A DNA stretch of 27,957 nt from Schoenoplectus triqueter (taxonomy: Eukaryota; Streptophyta; Magnoliopsida; Poales; Cyperaceae): positions 1 through 27,957 of the forward strand of contig CAXKVV010001035.1 of the NCBI GenBank assembly GCA_964058805.1, in the 5' to 3' direction. Both the position numbers and the translations under genes were made by a program. The notes beneath the pieces were generated by a model. That model was given only the letters and a program-made list of their open reading frames with translations. It did not search any database and was not told where the DNA came from. This document shows positions 10,626 to 20,603 of this stretch, piece after piece. Within the stretch, counting starts at the first letter, position 1. The number at the start of each line of letters is the position of its first letter.

Positions 10626-11151
10626 TAGGGCTGCAAGAAATATTCGAAGTTCGTAGTTCGTTCGTGTTTGATTCGAAAAAAGTTTGTTCGATTCTAGTTC
10701 GAAATTAATTTCAAATCAAACTAATTCGATTCGAAATTATATCAAATCAAACTCAAACCATGGTGAGTTCGTTCGAAATGTGTTCGCGAACTATTTTTGT
10801 TCGAATTTGTATTAATTATTTGATTGTTTGAGACTTTGAGCAGTATGAATTTATATAAAATTTATTAATTTTTGTTGAATGAACTTTTAGTATGAATTTA
10901 TATTAAATTGACATTTTTTATATTTGATTCTGTTATTTTGATATGAATTGTGGAATTTGTTCACTTAATAATTCTATTTCAAACTATTTACGAATCAAAT
11001 CAAACAGTTCGAATATTTAACGAATCAAATTTCAAACAATGGTTTGAGTTCGAAATTGTCTATCTATTTCAAATCAAACTAGTTCGAAATAAATTTCAAA
11101 TCAAACTCAAACACAAGTCAGTTCGTTCGTGTTCGATTCGTTTGCAGCCTA
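10626..11151 (+). mobile_element. Non-autonomous hAT-type MITE, copy 2, with perfect 8-bp TSDs
   Basis: The element starts TAGGGCTGCAAGAAATATTC and ends CGTTTGCAGCCTA. It is flanked by perfect 8-bp direct repeats CATATACC at 10618-10625 and 11152-11159, the hAT hallmark. The ends carry many GTTCG/TTCGAA motifs in inverted arrangement: GTTCGTAGTTCGTTCGTG at the left, GTTCGTTCGTGTTCGATTCG at the right. There is no transposase. The short frame at 10950-11165 is an accident of these motifs. Confidence 0.92.
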
Positions 11152-11159
11152 CATATACC

Positions 11160-12480
11160 AAATAGAAATCGGATAGTTTATATAGGCCAAAGGATACATT
11201 GGATCTGGCGTAATTAAGAAATAAATTAAGAGACCGTCTATGAATTGATAATATGAGGGTTAGCAACGGTAGTAGGTCCTCTCTTACTAAGTTCTCTGGT
11301 TTATAACCAACGGAAAAGTTAAGTACACAAGGGCTGAGTACTTTTGATATCCATCGGATTAAAAAATTTGTTTGATAACCATATCTATTATTTAATCGCG
11401 TCGAAATTTATACTTAAATTTTAATCAGCTGCTTTAAAAGTTGTGTAAATCAGAAGATTTAGAGATCTAATGATTCAAACAATCCATCGAATCACTTCGG
11501 TCCGATAAACGTCGAATCCCCTCTGCTCCCATGGACACAAAAAGGTTAAATATATTAATGTAATGAACTGATGATTACGAATCGAGGAAATCGAAGGAAT
11601 GATATTAACATCACGATTCGCGACTGAACATTATGTTCGTCATTGCACCAAGTCAATTAATATTATTAAATAAAGTTATTAATTATTGCAGCGCTTAAAA
11701 TTTTAATGTTGATTAAAATTTCTAACATAAATAAAAATAATTAGGAATATTTTTTTTATAAGCACCGACTTCTCAGTCATGAGCGTTGTACGTCCAACTT
11801 TTTATATAATTTTTTTCTATTTCAGTACAGTTATGAGCGTTGTACGGTCTCTTTTTTCTTCCCTGTTTGTGCATGTCGTCAATATCTAATATATAATTAA
11901 ACTTTCAATATGAAAATAGTGAAAAATCTAATATCTAACTAAACTTTCTATATGAAATAATGAAAATATTTAATGATCATATGATTCTTATTTTTTTATG
12001 TAAGTAGGCAAATAGTCTACTTGGGGAATTTTATTAATAAAAAAAAAGAGATATTTACAGTTTCATTGAGACATAATATACATTAAACTCGTCATGCTAT
12101 TCTAAACAAAACCAATTCATAACCTAAAAGTCTCTGGTAGAGGTGGCGACTAGGCGGGTTGGATTAATTCGGGTTAAGATGGGACGAGTCAAATCAGTTT
12201 GATTTTTTAGAAAAATATCGATCAAGTTAGATTGAGGGCAAATCAATTTATATGTTGATTTTTTTCATATCTTAGATTAATTTTGATTAAATTAAAGATC
12301 ATTTGATAACATATCACATCGCATTCGAATCAAATATCATCAATTTGATTTTTTTTAAAACTAGATTAGATTCGAATGAGATACTGACAGCTTGACTTTT
12401 TTTCATACTCATTTATAAACAGGATGAGAAATAGAATTACTCTTTGGATTATGTTGCCCTTAAAAAAAACCGACAGTTTT
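11160..12480. other. Unassigned AT-rich sequence
   Basis: No supported gene. A 15-base direct repeat TATGAGCGTTGTACG (one mismatch at the first copy) occurs near 11779 and 11831. From about 12138 a GAGGTGGCGACTAGGCGGGT segment followed by GGATTAATTCGGGTTA resembles the start of some plant hAT-derived elements, but I found no matching right end. Confidence 0.5.
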
Positions 12481-12843
12481 TAGTAATAATAAGTTTTAGT
12501 AAATTAATATTTTTAAAAATAAGAGTGAGAAACGTAAAATTTCAAATATACGAATGGCAGCGCGCCATTGTCAGTGGCGCGTTCATTGTGCGTTTGAAAC
12601 GCGCCACTGACAGTGGCGCGTTTCATTATTTTTACCAAACGCGTCACGTTTGCTTCTTATATATACAAAATGCGCAGTCACTTGCGCGAGGTTTGGACGA
12701 AACGCGTCACTGTCAGTGACGCGTTTCCTAAAAATAATGAAGCACACCACTACCAGTGACGCGCTGACATTCATATATTTGAAATTTTACGTTTCTCATT
12801 CTTATTTTTAATAATATTAATTTAATAAAACTTATTATTACTA
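12481..12843. mobile_element. GC-cored fold-back element with two perfect 29-bp palindromes
   Basis: The left arm from 12481 (TAGTAATAATAAGTTTTA...) pairs with the right arm ending at 12843 (...AAACTTATTATTACTA). Pairing continues inward for about 80 bp with few mismatches through GAGAAACGTAAAATTTCAAA and its complement. The core is GC-rich in an AT-rich setting and holds a perfect 29-bp palindrome at 12596-12624 (14-base arms beginning GAAACGCGCCACTG around a single A). A sister palindrome lies at 12699-12727, with the same arms except T for C at one site, around a single T. Degraded copies of the motif lie at about 12556-12575 and 12750-12765. Weak pairing may extend outward to about 12472 and 12852. 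No target-site duplication or coding region was found. Confidence 0.85.
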
Positions 12844-13373
12844 GAATCCGTCCTCTGATTATAATAACATAATGTTATGTACTTATGTTATTTATATAAT
12901 AATAAGTTCTGAACTGATAGACACATGACACGCTACAAGCTAGACTTGTAGAATTCATACAATCGCGTCATGATGCTACTTTATTCTTTTAAAAAAATGA
13001 AAGAAAATGCAGGAAAAATCACTTTCATAAAGATCGGATTTGCTGTGAAGTGTGAACCGGTGATTGTGCAATTTGAAAAAAAAAAAAACTTTTGGTGTGA
13101 CGTACAAGAAATTTGGGGACCCGCGAGCTTAAGCTTCGGCCTATGGATACTTTTCAGTACGCAAATAAGTGCATAGGCCGTAGCCCGTAGGTAGATCTCC
13201 AGTTCCCCATCAAATAATAATAATAATAAAAGAACGTCTCTCTGATGTACCCTTTCTTGTTGTAACTTTTCATCACAGACGGAATCACGTTTGCCTTTTG
13301 TCATAATTTTTCTCTTCCAAAGAATAATTAGTCGAATGCAAAATATAAAAAAATATTAGCGACAGGGCGGACC
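12844..13373. other. Unassigned sequence
   Basis: No supported gene. The overlapping frames at 12970-13176 (+) and 12981-13304 (-) have no recognisable motif. They run through a poly-A run at about 13077-13088, and the minus frame also crosses the TAA microsatellite at about 13214-13228. Confidence 0.4.
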
Positions 13374-13750
13374 TAGCTGAATTTTAAAAAATAATATTTT
13401 TAGATAATATTTTTGATAATCTCTCTGAAATTTTTTTTTGTCCCCCTAAATTATCTGATTATTTTTATTAAGAAAAAATATTTAATATCGTGTATAATAA
13501 AATATTATGTGAATATGCCAAAATATAAAGTTCCGTAGAAGAAAATTTTATCCATCAACTTGATTATCTATTACTTTGAGCTTTATTGTGTTATTATTTT
13601 TAATATATAAAATTTTATTATTTTAATATTTTTTATTAGGTAAGAATATATATTAAATTATTATTATTTTATTTAGTATCCGATTAGTTAATGGATTTGA
13701 ACCCGATAAATTATTATAATCCGATAATTGACCCCGACCAAAATTTTGCA
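13374..13750 (+). repeat. Dispersed interspersed repeat C, copy 2
   Basis: Second copy of the family at 2408-2757, in the same orientation. It begins ACAGGGCGGACCTAG and shares AATTATCTGATTATTTTT, AAGAAAAAATATTTAATATC, AAAATATAAAGTTC, TTTTTAATATATAAAA and CCGATTAGTTAATGGATTTG followed by AACCCGATAAA. The divergence is substantial, so the copies are old. Confidence 0.65.
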
Positions 13751-14094
13751 TCTGCTACCAGTGAAGTCTAGGGATCACTTGTGTTTCCAATTAAAACAGA
13801 AGTCCAAAACGAATAATGAACAACTCTCCTGTATAAACAAGAATCTAATTCGCAGGTCTCTGTATTATTTATTCGAATGATTTATTTTTGCTCGCTGCAT
13901 GCTAAAAGTCCATTGGGATTGATATAATAAGGAAAACAACAAGTAATTAGAGGGAAATATTAAAGATTCAATATAAAGTTTATATTTATTAATGAAGTGA
14001 ATATGTTTATGGTTCTATATTTTGTACTAGTTGTTTAAACGATGTCGTTGTTATTTAATAAATATAATTGATTGTCCGTATATTGATTTTTCTC

Positions 14095-14468
14095 GAATAT
14101 AAAAAGTACATAAATGCATGTTATGATGCGCTACAAATTAAGAATATCGACATCTGCATCCACGCACGCGCTGTTACATATAAATCCAAATATATAATAA
14201 AACTAAGCATTGTGATGGGCAAAAAAAATTATCGAGTTATGAGTCGAGTCACAAGTAAGTAAGAAATATTATTAAACCGCTGATATTGTGAGATGGCGAG
14301 ATATAATGAGGGAGGGACTACTATATTAGAGTTCGGTAGAAAAAATAACATATAAACTATAATTATTTGAATTGAGTCGAGCTACGAGCCAAGTCAATCC
14401 TAACTCATTTAACTATTGAATCAAATGAGCTCGAGTTTGAGTCAAACCAAACTTTTGATGTAGCCCTA
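14095..14468 (+). mobile_element. Truncated hAT-type MITE relic
   Basis: The right two thirds match copy 1 (3823-4396). Shared segments include GCAAAAAAA.TTATCGAG, TCACAAGTAAGTAAGAAAT, TAGAGTT.GG.A, TCGAGCTACGAGCC, and AACTCATTTAACTAT. It ends GATGTAGCCCTA, the expected complement of a TAGGGC terminus. The left end cannot be placed with certainty, and no duplication matching the right flank TGTACAAG was found, so this copy is probably truncated on the left. Confidence 0.65.
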
Positions 14469-15817
14469 TGTACAAGTTGAGAATGTTAGATATAAGAACA
14501 ATTAATTGTCAGTACTATCAAATATCGCAGATTTGACATGATCCAACTTGATTTTGGGAACTCAACGAGAGAAATTAAACGCTTTTTAAACACCTTAATT
14601 GTACATACGCTGCTGATTTTTACAAAAAGTTTTTACCCTTTGATTGTACTGAGTCGGTCTTTAGATCATTGAAATTAGAGTTCAACAACTAAAAGAATAT
14701 GAATTCAATTATCTTTTTCCAAATATAATCAAATCCTATTTAACTGTCCGTGAGCAAACAAATTACATAAATTAAATGCAAGGGACCGAAAAATTAAACA
14801 GCTTACATTGTAGATTTACATTCAAGTCACTGCTAGATTGATTATGCAAAATGATTTGGTCCTTTGGACAACGGTTTGAGATTGCTTAAACTTCCTTAGC
14901 AATATCCAGATTCAATCTACTATATTATTCTCAGCGTTTATCAAGCTTAAATGAATTCATCCAGAATACCAATTTGACAACTGTATCACATTTTTTTAGG
15001 CCAATTGTGGAATTTAAAATCAATTAAATATCAACTGATAAAAATGATATAGTCCTTTTTATGGGTGACACCTAATGCGTAATCAGCCTTTTTGCTAAAA
15101 TGACATGATGATTCAGTATAAATGAGAATGAGTTCAAACTAAATAACAAAATTATTGAATTTTTAATGAAGCCAGTTGAGTAAAACAATAAATTGTCAAG
15201 ACTTGACAAAACGGATGAGGCCTAAAAAATACTAATATTGGTGAAAATAGTACACGCATTAGCAGAAGATCTCAAAACAAGTTAAAAAAATAATAATGTC
15301 TTGAGAAATAAGACAATCTTAGCACCAATAAATCATAAAAGAAATGAAGTAGAGGTAATGAAAACAGAAAACGTAGAGTTGCATAACAGCTCCAATCCAT
15401 CAATTGATATATCTAGCTGCTCCATTATTCACTAAATCGTAGAGTTGAGCTGAGCAAAAAAAATATGTGCAAACATATTATTCGATATTTAAAATGCCCA
15501 TGGATTTTTTTTATGAAATTTAAAACATAGACAATCTATACAAGTTCAATAAACGAATTGTAAAGAAGTATTCTATTTTTTAAAAAAAATTATAAACATA
15601 TTTAAACATTATGAAAAAAAATAATTGTAAAAACGTCCCTTCGGTAAAACATTAGTTCCAAGATGAGAGGAAAGTCATTTTCTATCCAAAGAAAAGGGCG
15701 CTTTGCCTTCTCTCTCCGGCTATTGGCATTTGTTGTCTTTGTCCTTCCATCCATCAAACACACGCTATAGTTAAATTGAATTTATGGGCACTACTTTTAA
15801 TAACTATTACTGATACT
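14469..15817. other. Unassigned AT-rich sequence left of the hAT element
   Basis: About 1.3 kb without a supported gene, RNA or bounded repeat. A brief CT-rich segment at 15700-15770 is the only compositional change. Confidence 0.5.
15810..15817. repeat. Left flank / target-site duplication of the hAT element
   Basis: CTGATACT abuts the left terminus. The right terminus is followed by GATACTAT at 20455-20462. Six bases, GATACT, are identical and directly adjacent to both ends. hAT elements normally duplicate 8 bp, so either two bases have changed or the right boundary is offset by two (TAGATACT at 20453-20460 matches 6 of 8). Confidence 0.65.
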
Positions 15818-15834
15818 TAGAGTATTAAAAATAC

Positions 15835-16136
15835 CCGACCGGGTCAGACCCGACCCGTCCCGTGCTCAAACCCATCGGACCCGTGACCCGTTAGAACCGG
15901 CGGGTCTAGCACGGGCGCGGGCAAAAAAATTTGAAAAAAACCCGTGTTAGACCCGACCCGTTTTAGACCCGTCCCGACCCGACCCGACCCGCCAAACCCG
16001 GGATAACCCGTGCCCGACCCGCCCCGACCCGACCCGGGAAACCCGGGAATAAAACCCGGGAAACCCGGGAATCAAACCCGTCCGACCCGACCCACTTTAC
16101 CCGTCCGACCCGACCCGTCCGACCCGTTAAACCCGC
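15835..16136. repeat. Left subterminal GACCC-rich array of the hAT element
   Basis: About 300 bp dominated by GACCCG, CCCGTCC and ACCCGG pentamer-like motifs, in sharp contrast to the AT-rich surroundings. Between 16037 and 16082 the unit GGGAAACCCGGGAATAAA-like repeats in tandem. A GGGTCTAGCACGGG motif near 15902 has a near match in the right array. Ac-type elements carry multiple short subterminal repeats that bind the transposase, so these are candidate binding sites. The motif itself differs from the AAACGG of Ac. Confidence 0.85.
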
Positions 16137-16220
16137 TGTTATTCAAAAAAATTCAAAAAAATTCAAAAAAAATCGAAAAAAATCAGAAAAAAATAAAAAA
16201 TCATAATTCAAATTTTTTTC

Positions 16221-16230
16221 CTATAAATAC
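16221..16230 (+). promoter_or_regulatory. TATA box of the hAT transposase gene
   Basis: CTATAAATAC lies just inside the left subterminal array. It is followed by a C/T-rich leader (CACACAAACAATTTCACTC, then CTCTCTTCTC) typical of a plant transcription start about 30 bp downstream. This places the transcript start near 16255. Confidence 0.7.
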
Positions 16231-16517
16231 CACCCCATTTCATCTCATATCCTCACACAAACAATTTCACTCTATCTCTCTTCTCAATTCTCCAAACCAA
16301 ACTCTCTCTCGTTAATTCGTTAATCTTTTGATATTAGCAATTCTCTAATTATATTATTATAGTAATTTTGTTACATTATCCAGAAAAAAAATTAAAAATA
16401 TTTATATTAGTGTTATTTAGTTATTATTGTCAATTTAGCAATTCGTTATATTATTTATCGTTAATTCGTCTTAAAGTTTCGGGCTTTCGACAATCTTTCG
16501 ATTCCGACAAAAAAAAG

Positions 16518-16941
16518 GTTAGTTATTACTTATTAGTATATATTATATTTTATAATTAGTAATTTATAATTAGTTTATATTTTTTAGTAATTAGTTTTTT
16601 AAATAAATATTTGCACTCTTTTTTTGTCATTCGTTTCTTTTAATTCGTTTTTATTACATTCTTTATTTTTTTGTAATTACTTATATTTTTAATTTATAAT
16701 AATTAGTTATTTTTTATAAAATATTATTTAATGATTAAGTTTTTTAAATAAATATTTATATTCTTTAATTTTTTTATCATTAGTTTATTTTAATTAGTTT
16801 TTTTTGTTATATTCTTTATTTTTTGTTACATTATTTATTTATCATTGTTTTTCTATTATATTCTTTTTTTTTGTTACATTGTTTTTTATCATTATTTTTT
16901 GTCAATTTAGCATTCATTATATTTTTTTAATATTTTTTTAG
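16518..16941 (+). other. Intron in the 5' leader of the hAT transposase gene
   Basis: A donor AAAAAAG|GTTAGT at 16518 and an acceptor TTTTTTTAG ending at 16941 bound a very T-rich 424-bp segment immediately before the start codon (AAATGG at 16950). The leader between the TATA box and 16517 has no long frame. The prediction rests on splice motifs and composition only. Confidence 0.6.
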
Positions 16942-18602
16942 CAATATCAAATGGCATCTCCCAATCCCTCTCAAGCCGAAGAAATGGCACATCGATTGAG
17001 CGTTGAAATTTTTGGTGAAGAAATGCCACGTTCTAACCCTCCGAACCCATACTATCAACAAAATCCTAACCCTCCGCATCCTTATTATCAACAAATTCCA
17101 TCACAATAATTTTATCCATCACAACCACATGTTGATCCTAATTACAACCCGCAAATCACTTCCTTTAGTGCCTGACAAGGTTCAACCTCATTTCCGTCAA
17201 GTTCTCAATATCCGTCAAGTTCTAATCAATATCCGCCAAATTCCCAATATAATACCGATGCAACAATTAGTGGTGGACTTCCACCGTTACATCCAACGAG
17301 TGCGGGATGTTCCACACCAACACCCGACTCAAGTGTCCCGGAATCCTCGATCGAATCCGGAGTTGACAAGAGAAGGAAGAGAGCTCCCCCAACTTATGAT
17401 GCACCTTGATGGCGCTATTATGAACAAACTTTAGGTCCCGACGGTGTTCTAATTAATGCACGATGTAAGGTAAGTAATTGCAAAACTTCGTACAATTATG
17501 TAATAAAAAATGGTTTAAGTCAATTTAAAAAACATGCCGATAAACATATAGCAAAAAATGAAGAACCCCAAGAAAGACCCGATACCCGTATGGTACAAAG
17601 TTGTTTGAACTCGGACGGTACTAGAACTCTTGTCAAATATGACGAAAAAAAATGTTAAATGAGTTTGCTCGATACATAGCAAAAAAAGAACAACCAATAA
17701 GTATGGCATATTGTACCAATTTTGCTCGATTGGTAATTAGAGGTTGTGGTCAACCATTATACAAAAGGTTTCATCATAACAAAATGGTATCTGAGTTAAA
17801 AAAACAATATGTTGAACGAAAAAGTGAATTATTGGCCATATTTGCAGTTGCAACAAATAAAATATCAATTACATCTGATATATGGACCGCCGGTAAACAT
17901 GGTCTTAGTTATAGTTGTGTTACCGCCCATTATATTGATCATGATTGGATTTTACAAAAAAGAGTATTAAGTTTTTGAACCATGAATTATCCGCACACCG
18001 CACAAATTATTTATCAAGCCATTATAAATGTATTGCATGAGTATAATTTGAAAAGAGATTTAGAGAACAAAATATTTTCAATTTCTTTTGATAATGCAAG
18101 CAACAATATTAAATCTATTGATTATTTTACACGTGCACTAAACCCAATTTTGGATGGTAGAATGTTTCACCAAAAATGTGCATGTCATATTCTTAGTTTA
18201 ACTGTTAAGGCGGGTTTGAAGAGAACTTCCGTCAATAATTTAATTTGTAAATTTAAAGATGGTCTTCATCATATTTATTCTAACAATATAAGAAAATAAG
18301 ATTTTCATGCCTTGTGTGGACGATTAAATTTGAGCAAGTTAAGAGTACCGTGGGACATAGATACACGTTGGAATTCAACATATAGAATGATACACCGTGT
18401 CCTTCCATACAAACATGCTATAAGTGAGATCCTACGTAATTCACCCGAGGGATTACCCTTATTATGCTCCATGGAAGAATGAGATCAACTCGAACAACTT
18501 CACACATTTTTAGAAGTTTTTTTCAACGCAACCGTTCAACTATCATGCTCGTACATACCATCCGCTCATCAATTGCTTCAACATCTCTATTTGATATCCA
18601 AG

Positions 18603-18683
18603 GTTTATTTTTTTTCGTCTTGTATTTATTTCGTTACAAATTTTAAGTTATTTCATTACTAATTTATTTTATTTTTTTTCAAG
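18603..18683 (+). other. Transposase intron 1
   Basis: The donor CCAAG|GTTTAT and acceptor TTTTTTCAAG|GTG bound an 81-bp T-rich intron in phase 0. Joining the exons gives the natural reading ...LYLISK-VYHDFEN.... Read through, the intron contains a stop. Confidence 0.8.
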
Positions 18684-19024
18684 GTGTACCATGATTTTGA
18701 GAATATAGATCTTCGTCGAATCGCGGAGGACGTGCACGGTGACTCACCTCTGTCACCAATTATAGAAGCCATGAGAGAGAAATTCCTAAAATATTGGGAT
18801 GAAGTTCCTCTCGTTACAATTCTTGCAAACTGTCTCCATCCTTCATTCAAGAAGAAGTATACTATAAGATTGCTTGAACGGTACAAGAAGAATCTAAATT
18901 TACCACATATCGGGGAGGAACAACGTGTGACATCCGCATTGGAAGAAATGTTTAACCTATACAATACCCAACTTCATTCAAACCAAACGAATCATCTATC
19001 TTCTTCGAATCCTCGTAATATTAG

Positions 19025-19110
19025 GTATTAAATTCTAACATATTTACAATATTCAAACTCATTATATTATTATAATATTGTGAGACTAATTATTTTTTTA
19101 AATATGTTAG
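19025..19110 (+). other. Transposase intron 2
   Basis: The donor ATTAG|GTATTA and acceptor ATGTTAG|GAGC bound an 86-bp AT-rich intron in phase 2. It joins ...NPRNIR to SNSRSALLRDLEED with the frame kept, leading into the conserved C-terminal region. Confidence 0.8.
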
Positions 19111-19667
19111 GAGCAATAGTCGGTCTGCATTATTGCGAGACTTGGAGGAAGATGACGACTCACAAATGCAAACTAATATGAATGAATTAGTTAGCTATTG
19201 TTTAGGAAGTATGGAACCTGACGGTATTGACATCCTCGGTTATTGGAAGAGGAATGAAAATGCATATCCAACTCTCGCCATGATGGCACGTGATATATTT
19301 GCCGTGCCCGTGTCAACCGTCCCTTCCGAATCCTATTTTAGTTCAGCAAACAGGATACTAACAGATAAACGCAGCAGATTGGGTGCAAAGACATTCGAAC
19401 GACTCGTATGCTTGAAAGATTGGTTTGATGCAGAACAACGTAATCAACATGCACCCGTAGAACAATCATCCGGTGAATTTATGACAGAAGCAGATGGAGA
19501 CTCAGATGGTATGCCCGAAAATGAGCTATGGTATATGAACTCGAATATTTAGATGATATTTTTAAACACTTATATTTTATATTTTTTCCCCTATTTTTAA
19601 ATTTTTTCTAGCATTTACAATCCTTATTTGATTTTTTTCAATAAACTTTACTAACGAATAAAAAGTT

Positions 19668-19725
19668 AGAACTCCGCCTATGTATTACATAGCCGGTCCC
19701 AAGCCCGGAATAAAGGAGGAGGGTA
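19668..19725. other. GC-richer conserved-looking motif in the hAT 3' region
   Basis: A patch containing CTCCGCCTATGTATTACA and AGCCGGTCCCAAGCCCGGAA followed by AAAGGAGGAGGGT stands out from the AT-rich sequence after the transposase stop codon. From memory, similar AGCCGGTCCCAAGCCCGG...GGAGGAGGG sequence is scattered in plant genomes. Its origin here is unknown: an inserted fragment, or a feature of this element. Confidence 0.4.
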
Positions 19726-19736
19726 ACTTTATTTAT

Positions 19737-20130
19737 AATTATTTTCGATTTTCTAAAATTTATTTAATTTTATTTGATTATTTTTGAACTTTGAAAAAAA
19801 ATGACAAAAAAATAAAATAATTTTATTATCTCATTTAAAATTTTATTTTAATTATTTTAAGTCATATCATTTAAGATTTTATTTAATTTTTCAATAATTA
19901 TTTTCGATTTTTTATAATTTATTTCAATTTTTGTTGATTATTTTCAAACTTTGAAAAAAAATGACAACAAAATAAAATAATTTTTTTATATCATTTAAAA
20001 TTTTATTTCAATTTATTTTAAGTCATATCATTAAATTTTTCAATAATTATTTTCAGTTTTTATAATTTATTTGATTATTTTTGAATTTTGAAAAAAAAGA
20101 CAAAATAAATAAAATTTATTGGTCAAGAAT
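19737..20130. repeat. Tandem array of a 150-160 bp AT-rich unit in the hAT element
   Basis: Three successive units begin with AATTATTTTC(G/A) at 19737, 19896 and 20045 (spacings 159 and 149, the last incomplete). Each has TTTATTT...TTGATTATTTT, then ACTTTGAAAAAAAATGACA, then AAAATAAAATAATTTT; the first two continue with TTTAAGTCATATCATT. The array lies between the transposase gene and the right GACCC array. Confidence 0.85.
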
Positions 20131-20228
20131 ATAAGTTTTTATTTTTTTAATATTTTTAGTGTTTATTTTTGATTTTTCGGATTTTTTTAGAATTTATTTG
20201 GATTTTTCAGAATTTAAAAAAAAAATTT

Positions 20229-20441
20229 TGACCCGCCGACCCGTCCCACCCGTCCCGACCCGTCCCGTCCCAACCCGCCGACCCGTCCAACCCGACGGGT
20301 CTAGGACGGGTCGCGGCCAAACCCCCCGAATTGGACCCGTGCTAACCCGCCCCGCCGTAACCCGTTGACCCGTCCCGACCCGTCCCGTCAAAACCCGCCG
20401 ACCCGCCATAACCCGTCCCGACCCGACCCGACCCGTCCCGA
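20229..20441. repeat. Right subterminal GACCC-rich array of the hAT element
   Basis: About 210 bp of CCCGACCCGT/CCCGCCGACCC motifs, including GACGGGTCTAGGACGGGTC near 20295, similar to the GGGTCTAGCACGGG motif of the left array. Most pentamers read GACCC on the plus strand, as in the left array, so the two arrays are mainly direct rather than inverted in orientation. The two frames here (20159-20368 + and 20194-20409 -) are products of the repeat, not genes. Confidence 0.85.
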
Positions 20442-20594
20442 TTTTAATACACTAGATACTATATATTGCCATATTATTAATTCGGATTTAATATGACAAT
20501 AAAATTGATAGTTTTTAACTAAAAAAAAAATATGTCAGTTCCCATGAATAGTAAAAACCCATCAACTAGCTTTTACCATGTGTTCTTTTATCGA

Positions 20595-20603
20595 TTTTAA
20601 TTA
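20595..20603. repeat. 9-bp target-site duplication, left copy
   Basis: TTTTAATTA directly before the GGGATAAT terminus. The identical nonamer lies at 21657-21665 directly after the right terminus. A 9-bp duplication is the Mutator-superfamily signature. Confidence 0.85.

Larger units (their letters stand above)
16951..19552 (+). pseudogene. hAT transposase, inactivated
   Basis: Would encode a cut-and-paste transposase that binds the element ends in the nucleus. Exons are 16951-18602, 18684-19024 and 19111-19552, with introns GTTTAT...TTCAAG and GTATTA...GTTAG. With one base restored in an A8 run (17645-17652) the coding length is 2436 bases, a multiple of three, or about 811 residues, normal for plant hAT proteins. 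Order: a Pro/Gln/Tyr-rich N-terminus; a BED-type zinc finger (ARCKVSNC ... FKKHADKH, about 17458-17550); an RNase H-like region with TSDIWTAGKHGLS (about 17870-17910) and SFDNASNN (about 18085-18110) holding two probable acidic catalytic residues; and a C-terminal dimerisation region ILGYWKRN...YPTLAMMARD...VPSESYFSSANRIL (about 19230-19370). Lesions are in-frame stops TAA 17107, TGA 17173, TGA 17407, TGA 17976, TAA 18297 and TGA 18480 (the last two also in the RNase H-like region), plus the frameshift. Of these, 17107 and 17173 lie in the poorly conserved N-terminus and could be avoided by an alternative start. Confidence 0.93.
15818..20454 (+). mobile_element. hAT (Ac-like) DNA transposon with decayed transposase gene
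   Basis: A 4.64-kb element. Termini: the left reads TAGAGTATTAAAAATACCCG and the right, in reverse complement, TAGTGTATTAAAATCGGGAC, which agree over TAG.GTATTAAAA. Both subterminal regions are dense in GACCC/CCCGT motifs. Inside are a TATA box, a 5'UTR intron and a three-exon transposase gene with BED zinc finger, RNase H-like and C-terminal dimerisation regions, all on the plus strand. The transposase has five stops and a frameshift, so this copy cannot be autonomous now, although its termini could still be substrates. The flanking GATACT repeats are imperfect as an 8-bp duplication, in keeping with age. Confidence 0.93.

Noticed and set aside
12138..12420. A possible further hAT-derived element beginning with a GAGGTGGCGACTAGGCGGGT segment
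   Set aside because: The left side resembles known plant element ends, but no matching right terminus or duplication could be found.
16010..16315. A 101-residue plus-strand frame rich in Pro, Arg and Asp (PDPPRPDPGNPG...)
   Set aside because: It is a translation of the GACCC-rich subterminal array of the hAT element, with no ATG-led conserved domain. The array is repetitive DNA and the same composition is open on several frames.
17003..17434. A 143-residue frame rich in His, Asn and Ile within the transposase region
   Set aside because: It is an out-of-frame reading of the Pro/Gln/Tyr-rich N-terminal part of the hAT transposase. The true frame begins at 16951 and leads into the BED finger.
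20159..20409. Opposed open frames rich in Arg, Pro, Gly and Thr
   Set aside because: Both arise from the right GACCC array. No domain is present and both strands are open for the same reason.
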